DNA from: Propionibacteriales bacterium
GTDB lineage: Bacteria > Actinomycetota > Actinomycetes > Propionibacteriales > Nocardioidaceae
Length of the DNA stretch: 47,949 nt
Reading direction: 5' to 3'
Assembly: GCA_009377795.1 (NCBI GenBank)
Contig: WHTJ01000026.1
Span: forward strand, 1-47,949
The notes beneath the pieces were generated by a model that was not told the DNA's origin, did not search any database, and worked only from the letters and a program-made list of their open reading frames with translations. Shown here piece after piece: positions 25,001 to 32,202 of this stretch. The translations under genes and the position numbers were made by a program. The first letter of the stretch is position 1. The number at the start of each line of letters is the position of its first letter.

Positions 25001-25993
25001 ATGGCGAGGCTCAGATTCACGTTGGCATGCGGAGACTACGACCGTACGAGAGATCTGGAGGAGGGGACGGTCCGGCCGGACGGCATCGAGCTGACCTATC
25101 TGCGGCTGCCGGTCGAGGAGACGTTCTTCCGCATGCTGCGGCATCGGGAGTTCGAGGTCGCCGAGATGTCGATGTCGTCGTACGTCGTCTCGCTGCAGGA
25201 AGACCCGGCGCCGTTCGTGGCGCTGCCGGTGTACACGTCGCGGATGTTCCGGCACGGGTCGGCGTACGTCAACACGAACGCCGGGATCACCGCACCGGAA
25301 GACCTGCGCGGCAAGACCGTCGGCGTACCCGAGTACCAGCTCACCGCCAACGTGTGGATCAGGGGGATCCTCGCCGACCAGCACGGCGTTCCGGTCGACT
25401 CGGTCTCCTACCGCACCGGCGGACAGGAGACGCCCGGACGTGTCGAGAAGGCCAAGCTGGACCTCCCGGACAGCATCCAGATCGAGCCGATCCCACCGGA
25501 GAAGACCCTGTCGGCGATGCTGGCCGAGGGCGAGATCGACGCGCTGTACTCACCGCGCATCCCCCGGCCGTTCGCCGAGCGCGACCCGCGGGTCGCGCGG
25601 TTGTTCCCCGACGTGGTCGCCGCGGAGAAGGAGTACTTCGCCGCCACCGGGATCTTCCCGATCATGCACGTCGTCGTGATCCGGCGCGATGTGTACGAGA
25701 CGCACCCGTGGGTGGCGCAGTCGTTGTACAAGGCGTTCGTCCGGGCCAAGGCCTCGGTCTTCGACCGGCTCTACGACACGTCCGCGCTGCGCTTCGTGCT
25801 GCCCTGGATGACCCAGCAGCTGGAGGAGGCCCAGGAACTGCTCGGTGACGACTACTGGTCGTACGGCCTGGAGGCCAACCGCGACGTGCTCGCCGCGTTC
25901 CTCCGCTATCACCACGAGCAGGGGCTGTCGAAACGGCTGCTCCAGCCCGAGGACCTGTTCGCACCCGAGTCGACCGAGTCGGCCGTGATCTGA
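25001..25993 (+). CDS. 4,5-dihydroxyphthalate decarboxylase-like protein
   Basis: 330 residues: RLRFTLACGDYDRTRDLEEGTVRPDGIELTYL at the N-terminus, then FRMLRHREFEVAEMSMSSYVVSL, LPVYTSRMFRHGSAYVN, EDLRGKTVGVPEYQLTANVWIRGIL and IMHVVVIRRDVYETHPWV. These are the family signatures of DHP decarboxylase, and no export signal is present. With LigJ/LigK directly upstream, decarboxylation of a vicinal dihydroxy-dicarboxylate to protocatechuate is a natural role, though family members also act on other diacids. Start ATG 25001; GTG 24995 overlaps the LigJ stop and is the alternative. Confidence 0.82.
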   Translation: MARLRFTLACGDYDRTRDLEEGTVRPDGIELTYLRLPVEETFFRMLRHREFEVAEMSMSSYVVSLQEDPAPFVALPVYTSRMFRHGSAYVNTNAGITAPEDLRGKTVGVPEYQLTANVWIRGILADQHGVPVDSVSYRTGGQETPGRVEKAKLDLPDSIQIEPIPPEKTLSAMLAEGEIDALYSPRIPRPFAERDPRVARLFPDVVAAEKEYFAATGIFPIMHVVVIRRDVYETHPWVAQSLYKAFVRAKASVFDRLYDTSALRFVLPWMTQQLEEAQELLGDDYWSYGLEANRDVLAAFLRYHHEQGLSKRLLQPEDLFAPESTESAVI

Positions 25994-26007
25994 GCCCGGA
26001 GGCGGAG

Positions 26008-26877
26008 ATGAGTACGGCGATAACCGCGATCGACGTACACGTCCATGTGCACGATGCGCGTGCCCGGGAGCTGCGGGGTCCCGAGGCCCAGCGGCGGGAC
26101 GAAGAGCGGGCGGCGTACTTCAAACGGGGCACGCAGTCGGAGTCGCTGGAAGAGCAGGCCGAGCAGTACCGCAAGCGGAACATGATGGCCGTCCTGATGA
26201 ACGGGACGGACGAGACCATTACCGGGATCAAGGCGATCCCGAACGACTTCATCGCCGAGGCGGTGCAGACGTACCCGGACGCGTTCCTGGGGTTCGGGAT
26301 CATCGACCCGTGGCAGGGGGAGCTGGCGCGGCGGGAGATCCGGCGTTGCAAGGAGCTGGGTCTGCACGGCATCGGGGAGTTCAACCCGGCCCGGCAGCAT
26401 TTCTATCCCAACGACACCCGCTTCTACCCGCTCTGGGAGGAGGCCGAGCGGCTCGGGCTGCCCGTGCTGTTCCACAGCGGGTATGCCGCCGCCGGGTCCG
26501 GCCGGCCGGGTGGGCGCGGGGTCAAGCTGAAGTACACCCAGCCGCTGCACCTGGACGACGTGGCCGCGGACTTCCCGGACCTCACGATCATCAGCGCGCA
26601 TCCCTCGTGGCCATGGACCGCCGAGAGCCTGGCCATCGCGCGGCACAAGGCGAACTTCTACATCGACCTCTCGGGATGGGCTCCGAAGTACTTCCCCGCG
26701 GAGCTCGTCCAGCAGGTCAACACCCTGCTCCAGGACAAGACGCTGTTCGGCTCCGACGCGCCGTCACTGCCGCTGGACCGGTGGCTGCGGGAGTTCGAGG
26801 AGCTGGAGATCAAGCCCGAGGTCCGGCAGAAGGTGATGCTGGACAACGCGAAGCAGCTGTTCGGGCTGGACCGATGA
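26008..26877 (+). CDS. metal-dependent amidohydrolase/decarboxylase (ACMSD-related)
   Basis: 289 residues, amidohydrolase-2 fold: HxH in DVHVHVHD (H11, H13), LGLHGIGEFNPARQHFYPNDTRFYPLW, LPVLFHSGYAA, LTIISAHPSWPW and LFGSDAPSLPLDRW. All expected metal ligands (HxH, two later His, Asp) are visible. Such enzymes decarboxylate aromatic or muconate-type acids or hydrolyse lactones. As the pathway's LigI lactonase is missing, this protein is a candidate replacement, but the sequence is not LigI-like. GGAGGCGGAG lies just before ATG 26008. Confidence 0.8.
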   Translation: MSTAITAIDVHVHVHDARARELRGPEAQRRDEERAAYFKRGTQSESLEEQAEQYRKRNMMAVLMNGTDETITGIKAIPNDFIAEAVQTYPDAFLGFGIIDPWQGELARREIRRCKELGLHGIGEFNPARQHFYPNDTRFYPLWEEAERLGLPVLFHSGYAAAGSGRPGGRGVKLKYTQPLHLDDVAADFPDLTIISAHPSWPWTAESLAIARHKANFYIDLSGWAPKYFPAELVQQVNTLLQDKTLFGSDAPSLPLDRWLREFEELEIKPEVRQKVMLDNAKQLFGLDR

Positions 26878-26914
26878 CGGCACGTGCCGTGATCTCGTCA
26901 TCGAGCGTCCCCCA

Positions 26915-26945
26915 TTGCACGGACCCGCCGGCGGGTCGCGTGCAA
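26915..26945 (+). terminator. compact palindromic hairpin between amidohydrolase and CoA-transferase
   Basis: TTGCAC (26915-26920) pairs with GTGCAA (26940-26945) around a perfect 16-bp palindrome GACCCGCCGGCGGGTC (26922-26937). No T-run. It could be an attenuator between the two gene groups. The TTGCAC/GTGCAA arms plus CTCGG to the right resemble the core of the palindromic repeat element, possibly as a decayed copy. Confidence 0.4.
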
Positions 26946-26971
26946 CTCGGGCCACTCGGCGGGGAGGCCAT

Positions 26972-28144
26972 ATGACCGCAGCCGCGATGTTGCCGCTGAG
27001 TGGGGTCCGGGTCCTGGACCTCGGTCAGTACATCACCGGGCCCTGCGCCGCCGTACTGCTGGCCGAGATGGGCGCAGACGTGATCAAGGTCGAGCCGCCC
27101 TCGACCGGCGACCCGTTCCGGTCCTGGGAGAGCGGCGGACTCAACGCCACGTTCGTCGCGTTCAACCGGGGCAAGCGTTCCGTCGTCCTCGATCTGAAGT
27201 CCCCGGAGGGAACGCGCCGTCTGTTCGGCCTGGTGAGGTCCGCGGACGTGCTCGTGGAGAACTTCCGGCCCGGTGTGATGGCCCGGCTCGGCATCGACTA
27301 CGACACGCTCCAGCAGCACAATCCGCGGTTGGTGCATTGCAGCATCACCGGTTTCGGCAGCAGCGGGCCGTACCGGAAACTCCCGGCGTACGACGGGGTC
27401 GCCATGGGGTACAGCGGCCTGGCCGGGCTGCTGATGGACCCAGACGATCCGCAGGCCAGGGGTCCGGCGCTGGCGGACGCGATCGCCGGGCACTCGGCCG
27501 CGTTCGCGACCCTCGCCGCGTTGCACCAGCGGGACCGGACCGGTACCGGTCGGCACGTCGAGGTGACCATGTTCGGTGCGCTGGCGCATTTCCTGCATTC
27601 GGCCGTGGCGAAGCAGATCGTGGACGGGCGCGAGGAGGGCCCGTACACCCGGGTGCACAGCTCGCAGGCGCATGCCTTCGCCACCGCCGACGGCAAGGCA
27701 CTGCTCATCCACCTCTCCTCGCCGGCGAAGTTCTGGGAGGCGTTGTGTACGGCGGTCGATCGCCCAGACCTGATGACGGATCCGCGCTTCGCGACCAGGC
27801 CGGACCGGCGGGGGCACTACGACGCACTGCACGAAGAGCTCAAGCCGATCTTCGCGACCCGTGATCGCGCGGATTGGCTAGAGATACTGCAAAAACACGA
27901 GGTGCCGTGTGCGCCGGTCAACGGTATCGCGGACATGCTGGCCGACGAGCAGATGCGGCATCTCGGCATCATCGACGCCACCGATGAGCCCGGCATCGGC
28001 ACGATGCCGCGGATCCGCCCGCCGGTCCGATTCGACGGCTCGGTGCTGCCGCCGAGGTCGCGCGCGCCGTACCTCGGTGAGAACACTCAGGAGGTGCTGG
28101 ACGAGGTCGGCGTACGCGACGCACGGGACGAGCCGGGACCATGA
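26972..28144 (+). CDS. CaiB/BaiF family III CoA-transferase
   Basis: 390 residues: LSGVRVLDLGQYITGPCAAVLLAEMGADVIKVE, AFNRGKRSVVLDLKSPEG, ENFRPGVMARLGIDYD and SITGFGSSGPYRKLPAYDG; predicted nucleophile D169 in ALADAIAG. I use ATG 26972 because GGGGAGG is just upstream and the family N-terminus begins there. The stop overlaps the start of the carboxyltransferase gene (ATGA), so a CoA ester may be the substrate or product of the carboxyltransferase/BCCP pair. Confidence 0.9.
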   Translation: MTAAAMLPLSGVRVLDLGQYITGPCAAVLLAEMGADVIKVEPPSTGDPFRSWESGGLNATFVAFNRGKRSVVLDLKSPEGTRRLFGLVRSADVLVENFRPGVMARLGIDYDTLQQHNPRLVHCSITGFGSSGPYRKLPAYDGVAMGYSGLAGLLMDPDDPQARGPALADAIAGHSAAFATLAALHQRDRTGTGRHVEVTMFGALAHFLHSAVAKQIVDGREEGPYTRVHSSQAHAFATADGKALLIHLSSPAKFWEALCTAVDRPDLMTDPRFATRPDRRGHYDALHEELKPIFATRDRADWLEILQKHEVPCAPVNGIADMLADEQMRHLGIIDATDEPGIGTMPRIRPPVRFDGSVLPPRSRAPYLGENTQEVLDEVGVRDARDEPGP

Positions 28145-29625
28145 GGCAGATCAAGTTCGTCGACACCACGATCCGGGACGGCCAGGCGAGCCTGTGGGCG
28201 ATGAACATGCGGACGGCCCACATGCTGCCCGCGATGCCGTATCTCGACGCGGCCGGTTTCGACAGCATGGAGTTCATCGCGACCGGCAGCCGGATGAAGA
28301 AGTTCGTCCGGCATCTCAAGGAGAACCCCTGGGACTGGATCAAGCAGGGCGCGGCGGCCGCCAGGCACACACCACTGCGCTGGCACGGTCCGATCGACGG
28401 GCCGAGCATGAGTGGCCGGGTGCCGCCGGAGGTCGGCGAGCTGCTGATCTCGAAGGCGGTCGAGCTGGGCATCCGCTACACGCGCACGGGGAACAACTGG
28501 AACGACTTCTCCGCCATGGGTAGTCAGCTGGAGCGGTTCGAGCGGCTGGGCATGACGCCGATCATCAACGTGATGTACTCGGTATCTCCCCGGCACACCG
28601 ACGATTACTTTGTCACCAAGACAAAAGAGGTCGCCGCCCTGAAGCCGTACCGGCTCTGCTTCAAGGACGTCGGAGGCCTGCTCACTCCGGATCGGACCCG
28701 CGAGCTGCTGCCCAAGATGATGGCCGTCGCGGGCGACATCCCGTGGGAGTTCCACGGGCACTGCAACAACGGCCTCGGCCCGCTGAACGCCATCGAGGCG
28801 GTGCGCGCCGGTGCCGAGTACGTCCACACTGCCGTGCCGCCGCTCGCCAATGCGAACTCGCAGCCGTCGGTCTACAACGTGGCACGCAACCTTCGCGAGC
28901 TGGGATTCGACGCCGCGGTCGACGAGGAGGCGGTTCGTCCGGCCGGCGCGCACTTCGAGTTCGTCGCGAAGCGTGAAGGGTTTCAGCTCGGTACGCCGTA
29001 CGAGTACGACGAGCGGCTCTACCGGCATCAGATCCCCGGCGGCATGATCTCGAACCTGCAGTACCAGTTGCGGCTCGCCGGAGTGGAGGACCGGCTGGAG
29101 GAGGTGCTGGAGGAGACCGCGCGGGTGCGTGCCGACTTCGGCTATCCGATCATGGTGACGCCGTTGTCGCAGTTCGTGGGCAGCCAGGCGGCGATCAACG
29201 TGATCGTCGGCGAACGTTATCGCCAGGTCACCGACAAGACGATCGAGTACGCCCTCGGGCGGCATGGGGGCGACGAGGCGTTGAACGCCATGGATCCCGA
29301 CGTACGCGACAAGATCCTCGACCGGTCGCGTGCCCGCGAGCTGGCGAAGGAGCCGGAGCCTCCGCCGACCCTGGCCGATCTCCGGGCCCGGTACGGGCAC
29401 GATGTCTGCGACGAGGACCTCATCCTGATGGCGATCGTCGGCGACGACGCGGTCGACGTGGTGGGCAGCGCGAGCGAGCCACGCCGGTACGTCACGTCGG
29501 ACCGGCCCCTCGTACAGCTGGTCCGCGAGCTCGCCGAGCGCGGCAGCCACCGGTTCGTCTCGATCCGGCGGGAGGATTTCTCGCTGACCATGCGGAAGGG
29601 AGCGGATCGTGGAACTGACTCATGA
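28141..29625 (+). CDS. HMGL-like carboxyltransferase (pyruvate carboxylase B/oxaloacetate decarboxylase alpha/5S type)
   Basis: 494-residue TIM-barrel carboxyltransferase. FVDTTIRDGQASLWA (residues 7-21) is the DxxxRDGxQS motif. The carbamylatable-Lys position is K175 in CFKDVGG; the metal-binding His pair is H205 and H207 in FHGHCNN. The C-terminal domain (TLADLRARYGHDV) is that of PycB/5S subunits. These enzymes move CO2 between a 2-oxo acid and biotin. The biotin carrier overlaps its 3' end, but no biotin carboxylase is present, so it must work as a transcarboxylase or decarboxylase, or borrow a carboxylase encoded elsewhere. Oxaloacetate from LigK is one possible donor. Confidence 0.85.
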   Translation: MRQIKFVDTTIRDGQASLWAMNMRTAHMLPAMPYLDAAGFDSMEFIATGSRMKKFVRHLKENPWDWIKQGAAAARHTPLRWHGPIDGPSMSGRVPPEVGELLISKAVELGIRYTRTGNNWNDFSAMGSQLERFERLGMTPIINVMYSVSPRHTDDYFVTKTKEVAALKPYRLCFKDVGGLLTPDRTRELLPKMMAVAGDIPWEFHGHCNNGLGPLNAIEAVRAGAEYVHTAVPPLANANSQPSVYNVARNLRELGFDAAVDEEAVRPAGAHFEFVAKREGFQLGTPYEYDERLYRHQIPGGMISNLQYQLRLAGVEDRLEEVLEETARVRADFGYPIMVTPLSQFVGSQAAINVIVGERYRQVTDKTIEYALGRHGGDEALNAMDPDVRDKILDRSRARELAKEPEPPPTLADLRARYGHDVCDEDLILMAIVGDDAVDVVGSASEPRRYVTSDRPLVQLVRELAERGSHRFVSIRREDFSLTMRKGADRGTDS

Positions 29626-30088
29626 GGAGGTGCTGGAGATCCTCGACCTGGTCGACCGCTCGGACGTGGAGTATCTCGAGCTCGAGGTGGGACGCACCAG
29701 GCTGGTCGCCGACAAGACCGGGACGGGAATGTCGCGCCGAGATTGCACATCTGGTCGACCAGATGTGCAATCTCGGCGCGAGGATGAGACGGCGCCCGCG
29801 GAGACGGCGCCCGCGGAGCCGACGTCCGGCGATTCCGACCTGGTGACGGTCGACGCTCCCGTCGTCGGGGTCTTCTACCGTTCGCCGGAGCCTGGTGCGC
29901 CGCCGTTTGTGGAGGTCGGGATGCAGGTGGACGAGGACACCACGGTGGGCCTCGTCGAGGTGATGAAGATGTTCAACAGCGTGCCGGCCGGAGTACGCGG
30001 TGAGGTGGTGGAGCTCTTCGCCGAGAACGAGGCCTTCGTCGAGTACGGCCAGCCCTTGATGGCGATCCGGCCGCAGGACGCGGGGTGA
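29609..30088 (+). CDS. biotin carboxyl carrier protein with a palindromic-element insertion
   Basis: 159 residues. The N-terminal domain (HEEVLEILDLVDRSDVEYLELEVGRTRLVADK) is typical of AccB-type carriers. The C-terminal biotinyl domain (from about 75) has VDAPVVGVFYRSPEPGAPPFVEVG and the biotinylation motif EVMKMF with K120. Between them, where carriers have a flexible Ala/Pro linker, residues 42-58 are encoded by a perfect 50-bp palindrome. GTG 29609 lies inside the carboxyltransferase gene (17-base overlap) after AAGGGAG. It presumably shuttles carboxyl groups for 28141 and possibly to the HyuA/HyuB enzyme next door. Confidence 0.88.
   Translation: MELTHEEVLEILDLVDRSDVEYLELEVGRTRLVADKTGTGMSRRDCTSGRPDVQSRREDETAPAETAPAEPTSGDSDLVTVDAPVVGVFYRSPEPGAPPFVEVGMQVDEDTTVGLVEVMKMFNSVPAGVRGEVVELFAENEAFVEYGQPLMAIRPQDAG
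29732..29781. repeat. palindromic repeat element, copy 2 (in-frame inside the BCCP gene)
   Basis: Perfect 50-bp palindrome with no spacer. It starts TCGCGCCGAGATTGC, is centred on GGTCGACC (SalI site GTCGAC), and ends with the exact complement. It begins exactly on codon 42 of the carrier gene and reads SRRDCTSG ... DVQSRR with no stop. Confidence 0.95.
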
Positions 30089-30096
30089 GGGGCGCG

Positions 30097-32202
30097 ATGT
30101 CCGAGCGGTCGACGCGCTATCGGGTTACCGTCGATACCGGTGGTACGTTCTCTGATTTTGTCGTGTTCGAAGAGAAAACCGGTGCGTACCGAATCTTGAA
30201 GGTGCCATCCACACCGGACGACCCGGGGCGCGCCGTACTGAACGGCCTCGACGTCCTTCGGGAGGAGGGCGTTCGACCGCACGAGATCACGTTCTTCTCA
30301 CACGGCACGACGGTCGCCACCAACGCCCTGATCGAGGAGCGCGGTGCCCGGGTCGGACTCGTGATCACGTCCGGCTTCCGGGGAATCTACGAGACCATGG
30401 AGCAGAGCCGGCCGTACGGACCGGCGGTCTTCGATCTCGGCTACGAGAAGCCGCGCCTCCTCGCCCCGGCCAGCCGGACCGCGGAGGTGACCGAGCGCAT
30501 CGGCTCGAAGGGCGAGGTCCGCGTCGCCCTCGACGAGCACTCGGTCAGGGACGCCCTCGCGCTTCTCGAGGCCGAGCAGGTCGAGTCGGTGGCGATCTGT
30601 TTCCTGTTCTCGTTCATGAACCCCGATCACGAGCGGCGGGTGCGCGAGTCGCTCGAGGCCGCGCATCCGGAGTGGTGGGTGTCGACGTCCAGCGAGCTGC
30701 TCCCGCAGATCCGGGAGTACTACCGCCTCAGCACCGTGGTCACCAACGCGTACGTCTCACCCGTGCTCGGCCGCTATGTCCAGCAGCTGGAGCAGCGACT
30801 CGACGAGCGCGGGATCGCTCCTGCGCGACGCTTCACGATGCAGTCCAACGGCGGCTCTTCTCCCTTTCACAGCACGGCATCCCGGGCAGTGGTCACCATC
30901 CTCTCCGGCCCCGCCGGTGGTGTGACGGCTGGCAGCGCGCTCGCGGCCACGGCGGGAATCGACGACATCATCACCTTCGACATGGGCGGTACGAGCTGCG
31001 ACGTGTCGCTCATCCAAGGTGGCGAGCCCGTGGTCACCGACCGCAGCAAGATCGGCGGTCGCGACATCGCGGTACCGATGCTCGACATCAACACGGTGAG
31101 CGCGGGTGGCGGGACTCTCGCGGAGGTGGACCCGCAGGGTGCGCTGCACGTGGGTCCGCAGAGCGCGGGCGCGGTTCCGGGCCCGGCCTGCTACGGGCGC
31201 GGAGGCGAGCTCCCCACCGTGACCGACGCGAACGTCGTACTGGGATATCTGAGCCCGGGCGAGCTGCTCGGCGGCGCCATGAGCATCGACGCCATGGCCG
31301 CGCACAAGGCGATCGACGGCCACGTCGCCCAGCCGCTGGGCATCGACGTCGTACGGGCGGCGGACGGAATCGTCAAGATCGTCAACGTGAAGATGGCCCA
31401 GGCGATCAAGGCGATCTCCACCGAGCGCGGTTTCGACCTGCGCGACTTCACCCTCGTACCGTTCGGCGGTGCCGGGCCGGTGCACGCCTGCCAGATCGCG
31501 CTGGACCTCGGTCTGCCCAAGCTCCTGATCCCGCCCGCGCCCGGCGCGAACTCCGCGCTAGGCCTGCTGATGTCGGACGTCAAGCACGACTACGTCCGGA
31601 GCCGGCTCGCGGACATCGCAGAAATCTCCGCGGACGAGGCGACCGCTCTGTTCCACGAGCTCCAGACCGCGGCCAAGGCACAGCTCGAGGGGGAGGGCTT
31701 CGGCCACGACGAAATGCGGTTCCGCCATTTCCTGGACATGCGGTACGCCGGCCAGGGCTACGAGAACCCGGTTCCGCTGGACGGCATGCCGATCACCCCG
31801 GACGACGTGGGGAGATACCGCGCCCGGTTCGACGACATCCACCGGATGTGTCACGGGCATGCCGCGCCGGGACAGCCGGTGGAGGTGGTGAACTACCGGA
31901 TCGAGGCCGTCGGACTGGTTCCTCGGGTCGAGCTGGCCCGGCTGGAGCCCGCCGAGGGTCCCCCCGAGGACGCCCAGCTCGGCACCAGGAGCGCGTACTT
32001 CTCGTCCCCGGACCACCCGAACCAGTCGACCGGCCTGACCGACGTACCGGTCTATGACCGCGACAAGCTCCGCGCCGGCCACCGGTTCAGCGGGCCCGCG
32101 CTGGTCGACCAGTACGACGCCACCACGGTCGTGGCGCCCGGGCAGGTGGTCACCGTCGACCCGTTCGGAAACCTCCTCGTGGAAGCCGTCGACACACCAT
32201 GA
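30097..32202 (+). CDS. hydantoinase/oxoprolinase A-type ATPase subunit (HyuA family)
   Basis: About 701 residues, ASKHA-fold: VTVDTGGTFSDFVVFEE (phosphate 1), FFSHGTTVATNALIEERGARVGL, LSGPAGGVTAG, IITFDMGGTSCDVSLIQ (phosphate 2) and LVPFGGAGPVHAC. HyuA subunits pair with HyuB in ATP-dependent N-methylhydantoinases, 5-oxoprolinases and acetone/acetophenone carboxylases. In this setting, next to a carboxyltransferase and BCCP, a carboxylase-type role is attractive. GTG 30085 overlaps the BCCP stop, but I prefer ATG 30097 with GAGGGG upstream. Confidence 0.9.
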   Translation: MSERSTRYRVTVDTGGTFSDFVVFEEKTGAYRILKVPSTPDDPGRAVLNGLDVLREEGVRPHEITFFSHGTTVATNALIEERGARVGLVITSGFRGIYETMEQSRPYGPAVFDLGYEKPRLLAPASRTAEVTERIGSKGEVRVALDEHSVRDALALLEAEQVESVAICFLFSFMNPDHERRVRESLEAAHPEWWVSTSSELLPQIREYYRLSTVVTNAYVSPVLGRYVQQLEQRLDERGIAPARRFTMQSNGGSSPFHSTASRAVVTILSGPAGGVTAGSALAATAGIDDIITFDMGGTSCDVSLIQGGEPVVTDRSKIGGRDIAVPMLDINTVSAGGGTLAEVDPQGALHVGPQSAGAVPGPACYGRGGELPTVTDANVVLGYLSPGELLGGAMSIDAMAAHKAIDGHVAQPLGIDVVRAADGIVKIVNVKMAQAIKAISTERGFDLRDFTLVPFGGAGPVHACQIALDLGLPKLLIPPAPGANSALGLLMSDVKHDYVRSRLADIAEISADEATALFHELQTAAKAQLEGEGFGHDEMRFRHFLDMRYAGQGYENPVPLDGMPITPDDVGRYRARFDDIHRMCHGHAAPGQPVEVVNYRIEAVGLVPRVELARLEPAEGPPEDAQLGTRSAYFSSPDHPNQSTGLTDVPVYDRDKLRAGHRFSGPALVDQYDATTVVAPGQVVTVDPFGNLLVEAVDTP

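Noticed and set aside
29732-29781. Palindrome as a rho-independent terminator or an integron attC site
   Set aside because: It lies inside an intact coding frame with no T-run, has no attC-type bulged structure or core sites, and no integrase is present.
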